DNA of 48,632 nt from Phanerochaete sordida (lineage: Eukaryota; Basidiomycota; Agaricomycetes; Polyporales; Phanerochaetaceae), in assembly GCA_019973155.2 (NCBI GenBank), contig BPQB01000133.1:1-48632 (forward strand), written 5' to 3'. Position 1 is the stretch's first letter. Each line of letters opens with the position of its first letter. Shown one piece after another: positions 20,565-31,095 of this stretch. A model generated the notes under the pieces. It was not told where the DNA came from, ran no database searches, and was given only the letters and a program-made list of their open reading frames with translations. Position numbers and translations under genes: made by a program.

Positions 20565-21431
20565 AGTACGAGGGGGCTTGACCGGCACTGCTGTGACAGT
20601 GTGTCCGAAATGAAGCGATCAACTATGAGCGAACCAATGCGGTTCGCCTTAAAAGCGAGCAGCTCCGCAAGTAGCTCAGCATTCGGCTCCTCGGTAAAAT
20701 CAGGCTTGGTGTAGGGCCACTCTCTGTAGCTCGTAGCTTTGACCGACAGAGACGTCTCTCCCGAGAGCATGATGGCGCGCCGGACGGCGGGTGCAGGAGT
20801 GCGATATAGGTCCAGAAAGGCCCACATCTGAGAGCATCCGAGGACAGAGGAATACCAATGCTTGCATACGAGTTGCAGCTTGGTGCGAATTGTGGCGGTA
20901 GTGGTTTCAGCGACAGCATGTCGGTCGGACGCCTCCCAGAAGGTGTCGGTGAGCACGATGCAGAGCACGGTTTGAAGCACCTCGATAGGAAGAGAGATGA
21001 TATGACAGGTGTTCTCTGGGAGCGCGGGGCCGGAGATATCGTTGGACATGGTGATGTAGAAGGAGGTGTAGTACCGGACGTGGGGACCAGATTTTATAGC
21101 ATATAGACCTGGGGCCACATTCACGCCGCTTTGTGGCCCTGTGGCACCAGCTATATTTGCCGTAGCTTGTCTGACAAACGCCTAGACCTCGGCATGTGGC
21201 CATTGGACAATGCACAGTGGCCCCAGAACATTTTACACAGATCCCGGCTTCAGACGCGCCTGCGATCTGCGATGCCACTGCACCGCGCTGGCTCGGTGGC
21301 TCGGTGGCTCGGTGGAGAGATTCGGGGATATTCAATGCGGCATTGGGTGAACATGTATCTGGCCGCGCTGCTCGTGCTATGGATAGCGCGATGGATGTAA
21401 GTGGCTTGCTCACCGCTGGGTAAGAAGCGTG

Positions 21432-21779
21432 TTATTTGTTCGAGATTTCTTTGCCAGGAAAAGCACCACAGACGCAGTCTGCAAGCGGCTGTAGGACAGA
21501 AAGGTCTGCTGTGGCGCTTCTTTGGCTGGATGCGTTATACCAGCATTTCCACACACGCTGGCGAGTCTGGAGCCGCTGAAGAGCTACTTGGGGCGATCGC
21601 AGCGTCCCGCTGAAAAATTCTGCAAGCAATTGGCTCATGGCAAAATTTTCATTACCGTGACTCCACGATGTCTCCGCAGAAACCATTTCGGTAAGCTGTG
21701 CAGCATAGGTGCCGCCTGGACTTCGTGAATCGATTTGGAATCGATTCATTTTGCTGGTTCCTGCTGTATGTGCCGGCAT
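21432..21779 (-). CDS. hypothetical 115-aa open frame behind a BTB-type promoter motif
   Basis: The ATG at 21779 (MPAHTAGTSKMNRF) lies 125 bp downstream, on the same strand, of CACATGACCGCG (21904-21915), the spacing seen at BTB genes. The protein matches no family I recognise and lacks the M-x-RRSQ leader and the BTB core. It may be a chance frame next to an orphan promoter. Confidence 0.2.
   Translation of the reverse strand: MPAHTAGTSKMNRFQIDSRSPGGTYAAQLTEMVSAETSWSHGNENFAMSQLLAEFFSGTLRSPQVALQRLQTRQRVWKCWYNASSQRSATADLSVLQPLADCVCGAFPGKEISNK
21726..21748. repeat. 10-bp perfect hairpin
   Basis: TGAATCGATT, a 3-nt loop TGG, then AATCGATTCA. No neighbouring U-run or known function. Confidence 0.5.
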
Positions 21780-21903
21780 TTCTGTGAGAGGTCTTTGATA
21801 GTAGATGTTTATTCTAGAGACTTAAAAGCAGCATCCGTCGTGGTGGAAAAAAACGAAGGTAGGGGCTAGCTTGAAGTGGCAGACCCACGACAGGCCGTCG
21901 AGG

Positions 21904-21915
21904 CGCGGTCATGTG
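21904..21915 (-). promoter_or_regulatory. orphan BTB-type promoter motif CACATGACCGCG (minus strand)
   Basis: Its extended context on the minus strand, CTAATTGCCAG then GGTCACATGACCGCGCCT, matches the orphan motif at 45848 far beyond the core. This supports common descent of the two sites. Confidence 0.6.
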
Positions 21916-22214
21916 ACCAATCGTCCTGGCAATTAGCGCCTCACAGTCATCTGAAAAGTTGACAGCCATCTCCTCCATCGTACCCTGTAAGTATATATTT
22001 ACCCTAAGAACACGCTCATTAATAACAACTCTTACTTCCTTTCCTGACAGGGTGATCAAAAGACGAGACAGACATCGGCGGTGAGCGCTTGAGCGTCCGG
22101 CCGGGAAACGTGTCAAGCTCGCCGTCCGCTCTTCGTGCTGAAAGTAGGCCGAGCAGCTGATGCAGGTCTTGCGCCCCTCTCTATCAGCACCTCGCTGATA
22201 TGGGCTCTAGTTGA

Positions 22215-22810
22215 AAGATGCGAACAGCGTCGTTACAGGCGGTGGTGCTTTTCTTCAAGGTGCACGCAACGTGAAGTATCTTGGCGCGTCACTCTGGCGT
22301 GTTCCACGACATCCTCTCGGACTGAGAGGCTCCTAGAAGGCCATTACGCGGAGACCCGTTAAGGTCGTAGGGCGACGGGGATTTCAGGTTAGGGCCCGAT
22401 CCTCGCAAAGCTATCGGACGTCATGCGGTTGCGTGCAGAAGCAGGACCGCGTGAGTGGCATTCCACCCTCGTTCTGCTATGGAACTGACCTGCATCGCGC
22501 AGTATCTTGTGCCACTAGAGGCGGTTGGTCTTTCCACAGTACGACGCTTCTCGCCGCGAGGTGCAGTGTCACCCACGCCATCACGCGCCTCTCGGCTGTC
22601 TTTCCCATGAAGTTCAAGCTCGGCCGCTCCGACGAGGCGGACTACGTCGACGACTGCACGCATGGCGACCTTGTGCTATGCCCCCGCTAAGGTTGCATCG
22701 ACGGCGTCACTCTCGCTCGCGCGATTCATGCGACGGACATAATCGCCTTTGCGCGCCCGAGCTGCTACCGGCACGCTCAGTGTTCGACATGACCTCCTAT
22801 GCAAGGAACA
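22215..22810 (+). pseudogene. highly decayed BTB-family gene
   Basis: Three BTB blocks in order but in shifting frames: DANSVV near 22218 (DGN-VV), FFKVHA with an inserted stop then SILARHSGVFHDILSD (about 22245-22322), and TTLLAARCSVTHAITRLSAVFPMKF (about 22540-22616) matching VTLLAVKY-VQHIIDEAVARL-VFP. A last block, VTLARAIH near 22705, matches VVLARAI. It contains several frameshifts and stops and no start or C-terminal end. It is older than the other BTB pseudogenes, judging by decay. Confidence 0.7.
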
Positions 22811-23533
22811 GCTCAGACATCCGGTCTCTTTGTGCGAGGTGAACATGTCTGCATGTGTACAATCGTTGGCATCTTCAGATCATGATGTCCTGCTTGTGGC
22901 TCAAGCCCCTGCTGCTACACGCTCGTGAGTTGCATCATAACGCTTCTGCTCATCACCGGTCACGCTCACGATGCGTATTTATCCAGCCCACAAGCCTTAC
23001 AGCCGGCCTGAAATTTCCATGCGTGCATAGGCGTGCACTCTACGTACCATAGCAGACGCAAACGCCGCTCCCTCGATGTCACCGACCGTCACTCTGAAGC
23101 AGCACCGCGTCGAAACACAAAGCCCACGAGGCCCTGGTTCGGCAGAGGTCGGGGACGAGAAGAGCTGACTATCTGTTAGAGGTCATCAGTTTGGTACGTG
23201 ACATACGTGCGAGTCGAACCTTGATATGGACGATTGGTGACCCGTTCCCATGATCTCGCGCACTTTCGTTCGCCAAACTGACGGACTCTCCAGGATATGC
23301 TCATACAGTCACACCGCTCTAACCAAAGTAGAGACTGGTCGTGAACGACTCTCCCCAGCAGCGGACGACCCTCGTTCCATCTCATCTTGCTGGGACGGAT
23401 TCCGCGCCGGCCAATCAGATCCGATCTCAGCGTGTTCAGTACGAAGCCGCCACGCATCATCCACTCGCTGTCGTTCTACTGTTCTCAACAGGCATGTGGA
23501 CTCCACGATCCCTGGAACATACCCTACGCCCGG
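22811..23533. other. AFR2 upstream flank
   Basis: No gene or repeat recognised. It ends at the TATA box of AFR2. Confidence 0.4.
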
Positions 23534-23542
23534 CATATAAGG
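23534..23542 (+). promoter_or_regulatory. TATA box of AFR2
   Basis: CATATAAGG, about 45 bp upstream of the ATG at 23583. Confidence 0.6.
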
Positions 23543-23582
23543 CCTTTGATGCTTTGTGTCGAACTAAACCACAGTGCCCAGC

Positions 23583-26500
23583 ATGGACGTGCCTGTGGTT
23601 CCGCCTCTCGACGGCAGCCTGCTCACTATCCCAGAAATCCTTGACTTCCACGACAAGCGCAATCCGGACAAGCCATGGTTCTTCTACCCCTCCAATGACG
23701 TCCCCAGCGAGGTTGCCTCCGTCACGTACGGAGCCATGGCCGAAGCGACCCACCGCATCGCGCATCGCGTGCGTCCGAACAGAGAGGGCGCGGATGGCCA
23801 GGTCGTTGCCATCCTCACACATACCGATACGGTGCTATACAGCGCCTTGATTATTGGAATCATGCGGGCGGGCCTTACAGTGCGTACCTTGACCCTCCGA
23901 CGGTGGACGCGTGTAGCCTCATCTGCATTCGCAGCCGTACCCAATGTCCCCGCGGAACTCGTCTCAGGGCGTGTGCCACATGCTGGAAACCGTGGGATGC
24001 ACCCGCATCGTTGGGCACGCAGCGACTGCAGGCCTTATCCGCGAAGTTCAAAGCGAGATGCAATCGAAGGGCATCGCGGTTCGGTTCGAGGAAATGCCAG
24101 GCTTTACTGAGGCGCTCTCCGAGCTCGCACGGGACGCGCGGGGCGTTACCATCGCGCCATACCCCAAGTCTCCTGAAGCTGTCGACGTGATGAAGTCTGC
24201 ACTCTACATTCACTCCTCCGGCTCGACCGGCTTTCCCAAGTCTGTTCCCTTTACATACCGCCGACTGCTGCAATGGATCCAGCACAGTATGCTCTTCCGT
24301 ATTTCCTTCTCTGTTCCCAGCTGACTTTGCCCTGCAGATGTCTTCGGAGGGACGAACGTTCGTTATGGTGCGATGGCCCTGCCGACCTTTCACGCGATGG
24401 GGTTCATGATGCAGCTTGTCCACCCGCTCGCGACGGGCACCGCCGTTGCCGTGTACACGCCCCAGGACCCGGCACCGCCTGTCGTCGCACAGCCGCAAAC
24501 CGTGTACGAGGTCTCGAAGCTCTGCAAGTGCACTGCAGTGCTCGTGCCGCCATCGTTCATCGAGGTACGCACAGCGGTTTTGTGGGAAGTTGTGTGGCTG
24601 ACCGTACGTGACTTAGGCGTGGTCGCACTCACAGGAGATAGTCGACTACCTTAAGACTCTGGACGTGGTCGTACGCAACCTTTATTTGTTTTCCAGTCCT
24701 CGCTGCTGACAGCTCGCAGATATTCGGCGGTGGTCCACTCGCGCTCGCCACGGGCAACAGGCTCACGGAACAGGGCGTGCGGCTGCTCAGCGGGTACGGA
24801 AGCACCGAGATCGGGAACCCATCGATGGTGTGGGACGGCTACCCGAGGCGTAGTTATCCTGTGGACCCAGACTGGATGTACTTTCGTGCGCCCTCCGGTG
24901 CGCGCAATGTCCGCTGGGTCCCGCAGGGCGATGGAAAGCACGAGCTCATCATTATTGTGCGTGACTTTATTTCATTGTATCAATACAATATTGACAGTGT
25001 CTGGCAGGAGACTGACGACTATGAGATCGCCATGCACAACGTGCCGGGCGAGCGGGCCTTTGCCACGTCGGACCTCTTCGAGCCGCACCCGACAAAACCC
25101 GACCTCTGGCGCATCGTCGGGCGCAAGGACGACGTGATCATCCTAAGCACAGGTGCGTCCGCTCTTTTCACTGACTGTATGTGCCCTGACCGCGTCCTCC
25201 AGGCGAGAAGATCGTCCCGGCACACCAAGAGGCATACATCATCGCGAGCCCGCTCGTCGCGGGCTGCGTCATGTTCGGCCGCGAGCGCGAGCAGCCTGGT
25301 ATCCTTGTCGAGCCTCACCTCGCGCATGCAATCGATCGACACGACGAGGTCGCGCTCGCCGCGTTCCGCAACGAGATCTGGGCGCGGGTCGAGGAGGCGA
25401 ACGCCGCCGCACCTGCGTTCGCGAAGATATTCAAGGAGATGATCCTGGTCACCGATCTCGACAAGCCGCTGCCCCGCGCGGCGAAGAGCACTGTCATACG
25501 CAAACAGGCGTTGGAGGTGTACAAGGATGAGATAAGGCAGCTGTGAGTACATTGATGTGGTGTTGGAGTATCGCAGCTGACTCGGCGATGCAGGTATGAG
25601 ACGATCACGCAGAGCACGAACAATGAGGGCATCGCGCCACCCCGCTCTTGGGACGTCGCCGGCCTCGAGCTATGGCTCACTGAACAGGCTCAGAGCCTCG
25701 TCTCGCACGATAAGCCCATTGCGCGAGGCGTAGACCTCTTCCAGCAAGGCTTTGACAGGCGCGTTTTGTGCTACGAATTCCGCTCACAGCAGTGCTGACA
25801 CCTCGCTTACAGCCTGAGCGCGACATTCTTTCGTAATCGCATCATCGGTGCGCTACGTTCTTCCGACGACCTGCCCGTCCGCCAGGCCGCGCAGCAAGTC
25901 TCCGCGAACCTCGTCTTCGACCACCCCACCATCGCGCAGCTCGCCGCTGCGCTCCTCGGCATCATCGACCCCTCATCTGCCGCTACCGCCAGCAGCCCCA
26001 CAGACGCTGTACGTACGCTCATTGCGAAGTACACCGCGGATATCCCCGTCGCACGCGCAGGCAAAGGTGTTACCCGCTCCGAGGACGACGAGCGCGTTGT
26101 ACTCCTGACGGGCTCGACTGGGAACATCGGCTCGCACATCCTCGCATATCTCCTCGCCGAGCCGCGTGTCGCCCGCATATACACGCTGAACCGGCCCTCC
26201 GCGTCTGCCGAGCCGCGTGCGCGCGAGAAGGCCGCGTTCCGCGAGCGAGGCCTTCCGCAGGACGCGCTCGACGACCCGCGCCTCGTTTCGCTTGCGGGCG
26301 AGGTTACGCTCGACAAGTTCGGACTCGACGACGCGCAGTACGCCGAGGTGCTCGGCGGGGTCACGCACGTTATCCACAACGCATGGACCGTCAACTTCAA
26401 CCTCGCGCTGCAGTCGTTCGAAGACCAGATCGCAGGCGTGCGAAGGCTCGTCGACGTCGCCGCCGCCTCGGAGCGGCCTGTGCAACTCCTCGTCACGTCC

Positions 26501-27405
26501 TCCGTCAGTGTTGCGAATGGTTGGCCTGCGAGCAAGGGACCTGTGCCGGAGCAACTCCTGCCTGACCCGGAGGTCGCTGCCGGGCAGGGCTACGGGTCCT
26601 CGAAGTATGTCGTTGAGCATGTGAGTACGCCTTGATTTCTGCGGCGGGCACTTACGAATGTGACCGCAGATCCTGAGTGCAGCGCGCGAGAAAGGCGTCC
26701 ACGCCACCGCAGTGCGTATGGGCCAGGCCTGCGGGCCGAAAGCGACTGGAGCGTGGGGTACGACAGAATGGATGCCCATACTGACGAAGACGAGTGTGGC
26801 GCTGGGATGTCTGCCCGCGCTCTGTGGCGTGCGTGCATTCCTTCGTGCCTCTCTCCTTCCTTCTGACGTCGCCTTCGCAGCCTGTCGACTGGATCCCTCT
26901 CGATGCCGTCGGTGAAGCATACATCGACTGGGCGCTTGCGCGCGACGAGCTGCCGTTCGTCGTCAACGTCGTGCACCCACGCCCTACGACCTGGGAGGTC
27001 GTTCTGCGCGGCTTGCGCGCGGAACTTGGCGAGCGATTTGGCGTCGTACCCGTGCAGCAATGGCTTGCAAAGCTCGAAGAGCACGCCCAGGATCCGTCCG
27101 CAGAAGTGCTTGTTCAGATGGTGCGTTCTACTCTGTATGGTATGTTTTCTCTTTCACTGAATCCGTGCGTCGCCCCACAGCCGGCACTGAAGATCATCGG
27201 TTTCTTCCGCGCACTCGCCAACAGCAGTAAATCTCAAGACACGTCCCGCGCTGCGCTTTCTGAGGGCCCGTTCGACCTCACGTTCGAGACCGCAGCGCTC
27301 CTGCGGTCGAGCCCGTCGATGCGCGCGATACAGCCCATGGTGGAGGACAATGCGCGCGCCTGGGTCCGCTTTTGGAGCGCGAAGGAATTCATTGTGCAAT
27401 TGTGA
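23583..27405 (+). CDS. adenylate-forming reductase AFR2 (A-T-R)
   Basis: Twelve exons: 23583-23879, 23935-24286, 24338-24564, 24617-24670, 24720-24956, 25008-25152, 25203-25542, 25594-25758, 25813-26620, 26670-26828, 26881-27120, 27181-27405, giving 1082 aa. The adenylation domain carries SSGSTGFPKSVPF, SGYGSTEIGNP and VGRKDDVI. The carrier has GFDSLSA, split by an intron inside the serine codon. The reductase has LLTGSTGNIGSHIL and YGSSKYVVEH. All core catalytic motifs are present, so the enzyme should be active on a carboxylic acid; the substrate is unknown. The intron at 25759-25812 starts with GC rather than GT (GACAG then GCGCGT); a GT donor nearby would break the frame. It is convergent with the F-box gene at 27609, 203 bp away. 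Confidence 0.95.
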
Positions 27406-27608
27406 GCCTGCTTGCCGCTCTACTAGAAATGCGGCTCCCGGACGTCAGTCGGAGGAGGGCTTGCTGAGGCTCGTCGTTGCATGATGCGCTGGCGCAGCAA
27501 TATGACAGACTCGAGAGATAATCACAATAAATGATTGCGACAGCTTGCGCCACGTCCAGTGCTGCACATCAGTCCAGACACAATACAGCTACGCCCAAGC
27601 TCCCGGGC

Positions 27609-29291
27609 CTAAAAGCATTTGTGCGTCGCCATGCGCGGAAGCCCCGGAACCCTGATCTTCTCCGAGAACTCAGACACCAGTGCACGCACAGCAGCCTCGA
27701 CAGCTTCCGGCACATTGAGTCCGCAAAAGCTCTCCGACAGCACACGCGCAATCGGCCGGCCTGCCGCCGCCCGCATGCGCAGCACCTTGCACAAGTCGTG
27801 CACGAAGGTTGTGGCGCACTCTGGACACCATGACCACTGGCCGGACTTGCTGAACCACAGGGCGGTGAGCTGTGGCAGCGGTACGGGTTTGCCGTCGTCG
27901 ATGTGGAGGAGCGTGGCGAGGGAGGCCATGCAGACTGGATCCGTGCTGTTGTCGACGTAAATCGCTTCGACGTGGACCAGGCGCGCGAACACAGCGCGCA
28001 GCGCGCAGATGTCCCTGTGTATCGCGCCGGGCCCCGATGGAAGCTCGAGGGTCAGCACGCGGGTGTGTTCCAGGGGCAGACGTTCGTAGATGCCCCGCAC
28101 GAAGTGCACGGCGGTCGGGTGAGGGCCGACGCTTGATCCCGTCCAGCTGAGGCGCAGCACCAAGTCGGGCTCGAGATGGAGATCGTAGATGTTGGCGAAC
28201 TGGATACCTCGGTTTTTGTATCCGTATAGCTCGAGACGGCCTTCACTGAGGAGGAGGCTGAGGTCGTACATACTGTTGGGAGAAATGCCCGCAGCGATGC
28301 GGGGGATGGCGCGTAAAACAAGGTCTGTGTCGTCCGCGTCTACGTGGATAAACTCCAAGACAATACGGGCCTGCGGAAGCAGCACGAGCTTTCCAATCAG
28401 GCAAAACACGATGCTGTCGCAGTATTCGATGCCCAGGTGTTTGAGTCGCGGAAGTTGAATATCGTCCAGGTTCTCGAGCGACGCGGCCGCGTCACTGGTA
28501 TTCTCCGTGAAGGTCACATTATCGAGTATAATGCGCTCTAGGTTTGGAAGCTGCTTGGCCAGTCTTGCAAAGTCAGCCATCGCAGAAAAGACGGCGCGTT
28601 CAAGCTCAAGGCATCTCAGTCGTGTGATGGGTGCAGTGGAGAGCGTGCCCCAGAACGGTTGGTGAGACATGCCAGAGAGCTTGCAGCGGGTGAGGTTTGG
28701 CGCACGAGACAGTAGGAGCGGCCACGGTGGATGCGAGGCGAGGGCATTTTCTTCCGGTATATTGAGGTCGAGGTACTGTAGCGCGGTGGCCTCACAGGGA
28801 AGTACGGTCCAATTCGCCTGAGGCCGCTTCGACACCGCTGCGAACACGGGCTCGTCCAGCATCAACACGGCGATGCGGTGCCCCTCGCTTTTAAGCAGCT
28901 CGGCGACCAGCCTCGCCTCTTGGGCTACAGGGCCTTTTCCGGCGCCACGAGAAGTCCTTCTGAGGCTGTTGAGCCACAACGGCGCTGAGCCGGAGAGCTC
29001 CAGGGTGCGCCAGACAGCTGCCGAGGACAGGAATTCGAGGTCGACATATACCCATAAGTGAGAGCACGAGAGGATGGAAGATTGCCAAAGTTTGCAGACT
29101 AGCTGTAGTTCTGTGCGAATTTTGGGGATGTTGATTCCGAGGGGAGGGGGGAATTCGCGAGACTCCCAGAAAGTATCGGTGAGGATGACGACGAATATAA
29201 TCTGGAGGAGCTCGACGGGGAGGGAGAAGATATTGTGGGCATTATTGTTTATCAGCGAGAATTTCACGATATCACTGTGTCCGTTGGACAT
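27609..29291 (-). CDS. F-box-like protein
   Basis: Single-exon frame of 560 aa starting MSNGHSDIVKFSLINN. The F-box-like helix FSLPVELLQIIF is at about 22-33, and LQLVCKLWQSSILSCSHLW follows near 70, the two blocks that define this fungal family. Leucine-rich segments fill the rest: LLSRAPNLTRCKLSG, LAKQLPNLERIILDN, LPRLKHLGIEYCD. Near the C-terminus WCPECATTF-x-DLCKVL is conserved in all five close paralogues. A likely Skp1-binding substrate receptor; the substrate is unknown. It is closest by eye to the gene at 32844, its mirror partner. It is tail-to-tail with AFR2 and follows the BTB pseudogene on the same strand. Confidence 0.9.
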   Translation of the reverse strand: MSNGHSDIVKFSLINNNAHNIFSLPVELLQIIFVVILTDTFWESREFPPPLGINIPKIRTELQLVCKLWQSSILSCSHLWVYVDLEFLSSAAVWRTLELSGSAPLWLNSLRRTSRGAGKGPVAQEARLVAELLKSEGHRIAVLMLDEPVFAAVSKRPQANWTVLPCEATALQYLDLNIPEENALASHPPWPLLLSRAPNLTRCKLSGMSHQPFWGTLSTAPITRLRCLELERAVFSAMADFARLAKQLPNLERIILDNVTFTENTSDAAASLENLDDIQLPRLKHLGIEYCDSIVFCLIGKLVLLPQARIVLEFIHVDADDTDLVLRAIPRIAAGISPNSMYDLSLLLSEGRLELYGYKNRGIQFANIYDLHLEPDLVLRLSWTGSSVGPHPTAVHFVRGIYERLPLEHTRVLTLELPSGPGAIHRDICALRAVFARLVHVEAIYVDNSTDPVCMASLATLLHIDDGKPVPLPQLTALWFSKSGQWSWCPECATTFVHDLCKVLRMRAAAGRPIARVLSESFCGLNVPEAVEAAVRALVSEFSEKIRVPGLPRMATHKCF

Positions 29292-29339
29292 GTCAGGCTG
29301 GGGAGCGATGTATGAGGCGCGACAAGTCGGGCCTTTCCG

Positions 29340-29348
29340 CCTTATATA
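29340..29348 (-). promoter_or_regulatory. TATA box of the F-box gene at 29291
   Basis: TATATAAGG on the minus strand, about 49 bp before the ATG. Confidence 0.6.
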
Positions 29349-30043
29349 CCGAGGCAGCCGATGGCGACATCCGTATCTGGCGTGCGAAGGACAAAGGGAG
29401 CCGCGTGTGGCTGGCGGCTACCGATCTGGACTGCTGGACAAAAGAATACCTACGTCGAGCGACGTGTGGCCCTGTAGATGCAGTGCTGGACCGGCTCGCT
29501 AGTCCCTCCGAAGCAGACGCGCACGGACGGCTTGTGGCCTCAGTTGGGTACCGGAGGCAGCACGCCACCCCACCGGTGACAATGAGCATGGACCACCTAC
29601 ACTGCTGCGGGCCTAGGCTAGAAACCGTGAGCGCGTCGTACGATCGGCACAGCAGCAACAGAATGCCCGCTTGATGAGCTCCTGGAAGCTTCTCGTACGG
29701 CGGTATGCTAGAGACGACGTCAATCTACGCGATACACCTTTGTGTCTCTGGTATAACAGAGGCCGTCGCCGTTTGTGATGTCTGAGGTTGCGGGCTTTCT
29801 TAAGGCACCTGCGCGCAGGCAGGGGCCTACCATTTCAGCGTATAATCTCAACACGCGAAGGCAGAATCACACCCGCCGTCCACCACCGTCACCGACGAAG
29901 AGCGCACGCGCCTCGCTTTGCATGACCATGCACGCCGTGCTGGGCGTGATTGCGGCAACGTGTGTTCCGCCACCGGGAGCACCGCATGCAGCGTTCGCGT
30001 TGTTTTCAGGCTGGAGCTTGAGGATAACGCGGTATAAGGAAAG
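29349..30043. other. spacer between F-box gene and BTB pseudogene
   Basis: No recognisable gene. The C-terminal third of the BTB pseudogene that should lie here is absent rather than decayed in place. Confidence 0.4.
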
Positions 30044-30779
30044 TCATCGACGTGGGTCTAGAGGAAGACAGTGGTATAGAGCGGTGACGATGGATGTCGG
30101 GGGCTCTGCTTGGTCGTTCGCCCGTGTCCAAACAACCACCGCCGCAGCGTCTTCCGCTTTGAAAAAGCGTAGTGAATTGCCGGGCTGTATCTCCGTACGA
30201 TGGTGTATTTTCGAGTGAGAGCGTTCGAAAGACGGCGAGAACATGGATTCTAGGCGAGCGTTCGTTTTGCGAATGACATTCTGAACGTCGTACTTGAGGG
30301 CTGCGAGTGTGACTTTCCGCAGGCGAGGAAAGTCTACCGGCTTTTTCCCGTTAACAGTGCCTCTGAATAATACAAATGAGCAAGGGAAAGCGGTACATAG
30401 GCACGCACCTGCTGCCCCCATCGTACAGCACCTGCAACAGCTTCATCCTGTCGTCAACCTTCGCGGCCACGCGCAAGACACTGCATCCATCGAATCTCTC
30501 AAGGGGCTGCTCGTGGGGGTGAGTATCGTAAAAGAGCTCCCAACAGACAGTCGACTGCTTCTCGAGGATGCTCGCGTGCACTTTGAACGACGTTCGGTCC
30601 ACGGCGACAATTATGCTCCCGTCCCTATACCAGAGGTCGGGATGCCGGGGCTCGAAGGGTTCTGCAGCAAGCACGGCGCTCGCGCTGATCCCTTCCTCCT
30701 CCTTTTCGACCTTCTGTCGCTTTCCCTACCTGCCGCCATCGTCGGTGATGTCGACCTGCGCTTGCGAGGATCGAGTCAT
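30044..30779 (-). pseudogene. BTB-family gene with early stop and missing C-terminus
   Basis: The minus-strand ATG at 30779 gives MTRSSQAQVDITDDGGR, then a TAG (30728-30726) as codon 18. The same frame continues KRQKVEKEEEG and FEPRHPDLWYRDGSIIVAV, FKVHASILEKQS and DGCSVLRV. The usual intron lies between 30409 and 30362, followed by GKKPVDFPRLRKVTLAALKY. The frame ends at 30044 (YHCLPLDPRR), well before the cysteine pairs and the W-PA end found in intact copies. It is closest to the BTB gene at 31096, with which it lies head-to-head, sharing about 316 bp of upstream DNA. Confidence 0.85.
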
Positions 30780-30958
30780 TTTGTGCGACAGAGCTGCCAG
30801 GGTCGATAGCGGGTATTTGTGAGAGTAAAGAGATGGAATAAATGTTCAATAAGCCGGTGTATTGCGTAAAGGTGGTGGAGTCCCAGCGTAGTTTGAGCGA
30901 GAGTCGCGCAGCAACGCGGCTCGTGCTGCTGGGCTGTGACCATTCCGTGACAATATGT

Positions 30959-30970
30959 CACGTGATCGCG
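30959..30970 (+). promoter_or_regulatory. BTB-type promoter motif CACGTGATCGCG
   Basis: An E-box with the conserved tail (one T for C), 137 bp upstream of the BTB start at 31096 and 180 bp upstream of the divergent BTB pseudogene. A TGACAATATG half-site precedes it, as in other copies. Confidence 0.6.
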
Positions 30971-31095
30971 TTCCGCGAGCGGACCTCCTTCGCAGCCGCC
31001 CCTTTCCCCTCAACCACTTCCTACCACTTCCCGACCGAGCACACCGCGACATTCGTATCCAACCATCTTCGAATCCGCCAATTGTTCCGCACAGA

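Larger units (their letters stand above)
18129..21049 (-). pseudogene. F-box-like gene broken by an LTR insertion and an internal stop
   Basis: The minus-strand ATG at 21049 (MSNDISGPALPEN) leads to an F-box-like segment, ISLPIEVLQTVL, and LQLVCKHWYSSVLGCSQMW. The frame is cut at 20564 by the LTR element. Across the element and one copy of its AGTAC duplication the reading frame continues exactly (SSPLVL before, SGDVVSLQHL after). It then runs through leucine-rich segments such as FRRLPDLEGV to a TAA at 18510-18512. The same frame continues past the stop (NMAALEMLLRV, WCPVCASQFIGDLGALL) to 18129, with about two codons missing at the stop compared with the copy at 46571. So there are two lesions: the stop plus deletion, and the insertion. 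The closest relative by eye is the gene at 46571. Confidence 0.85.
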
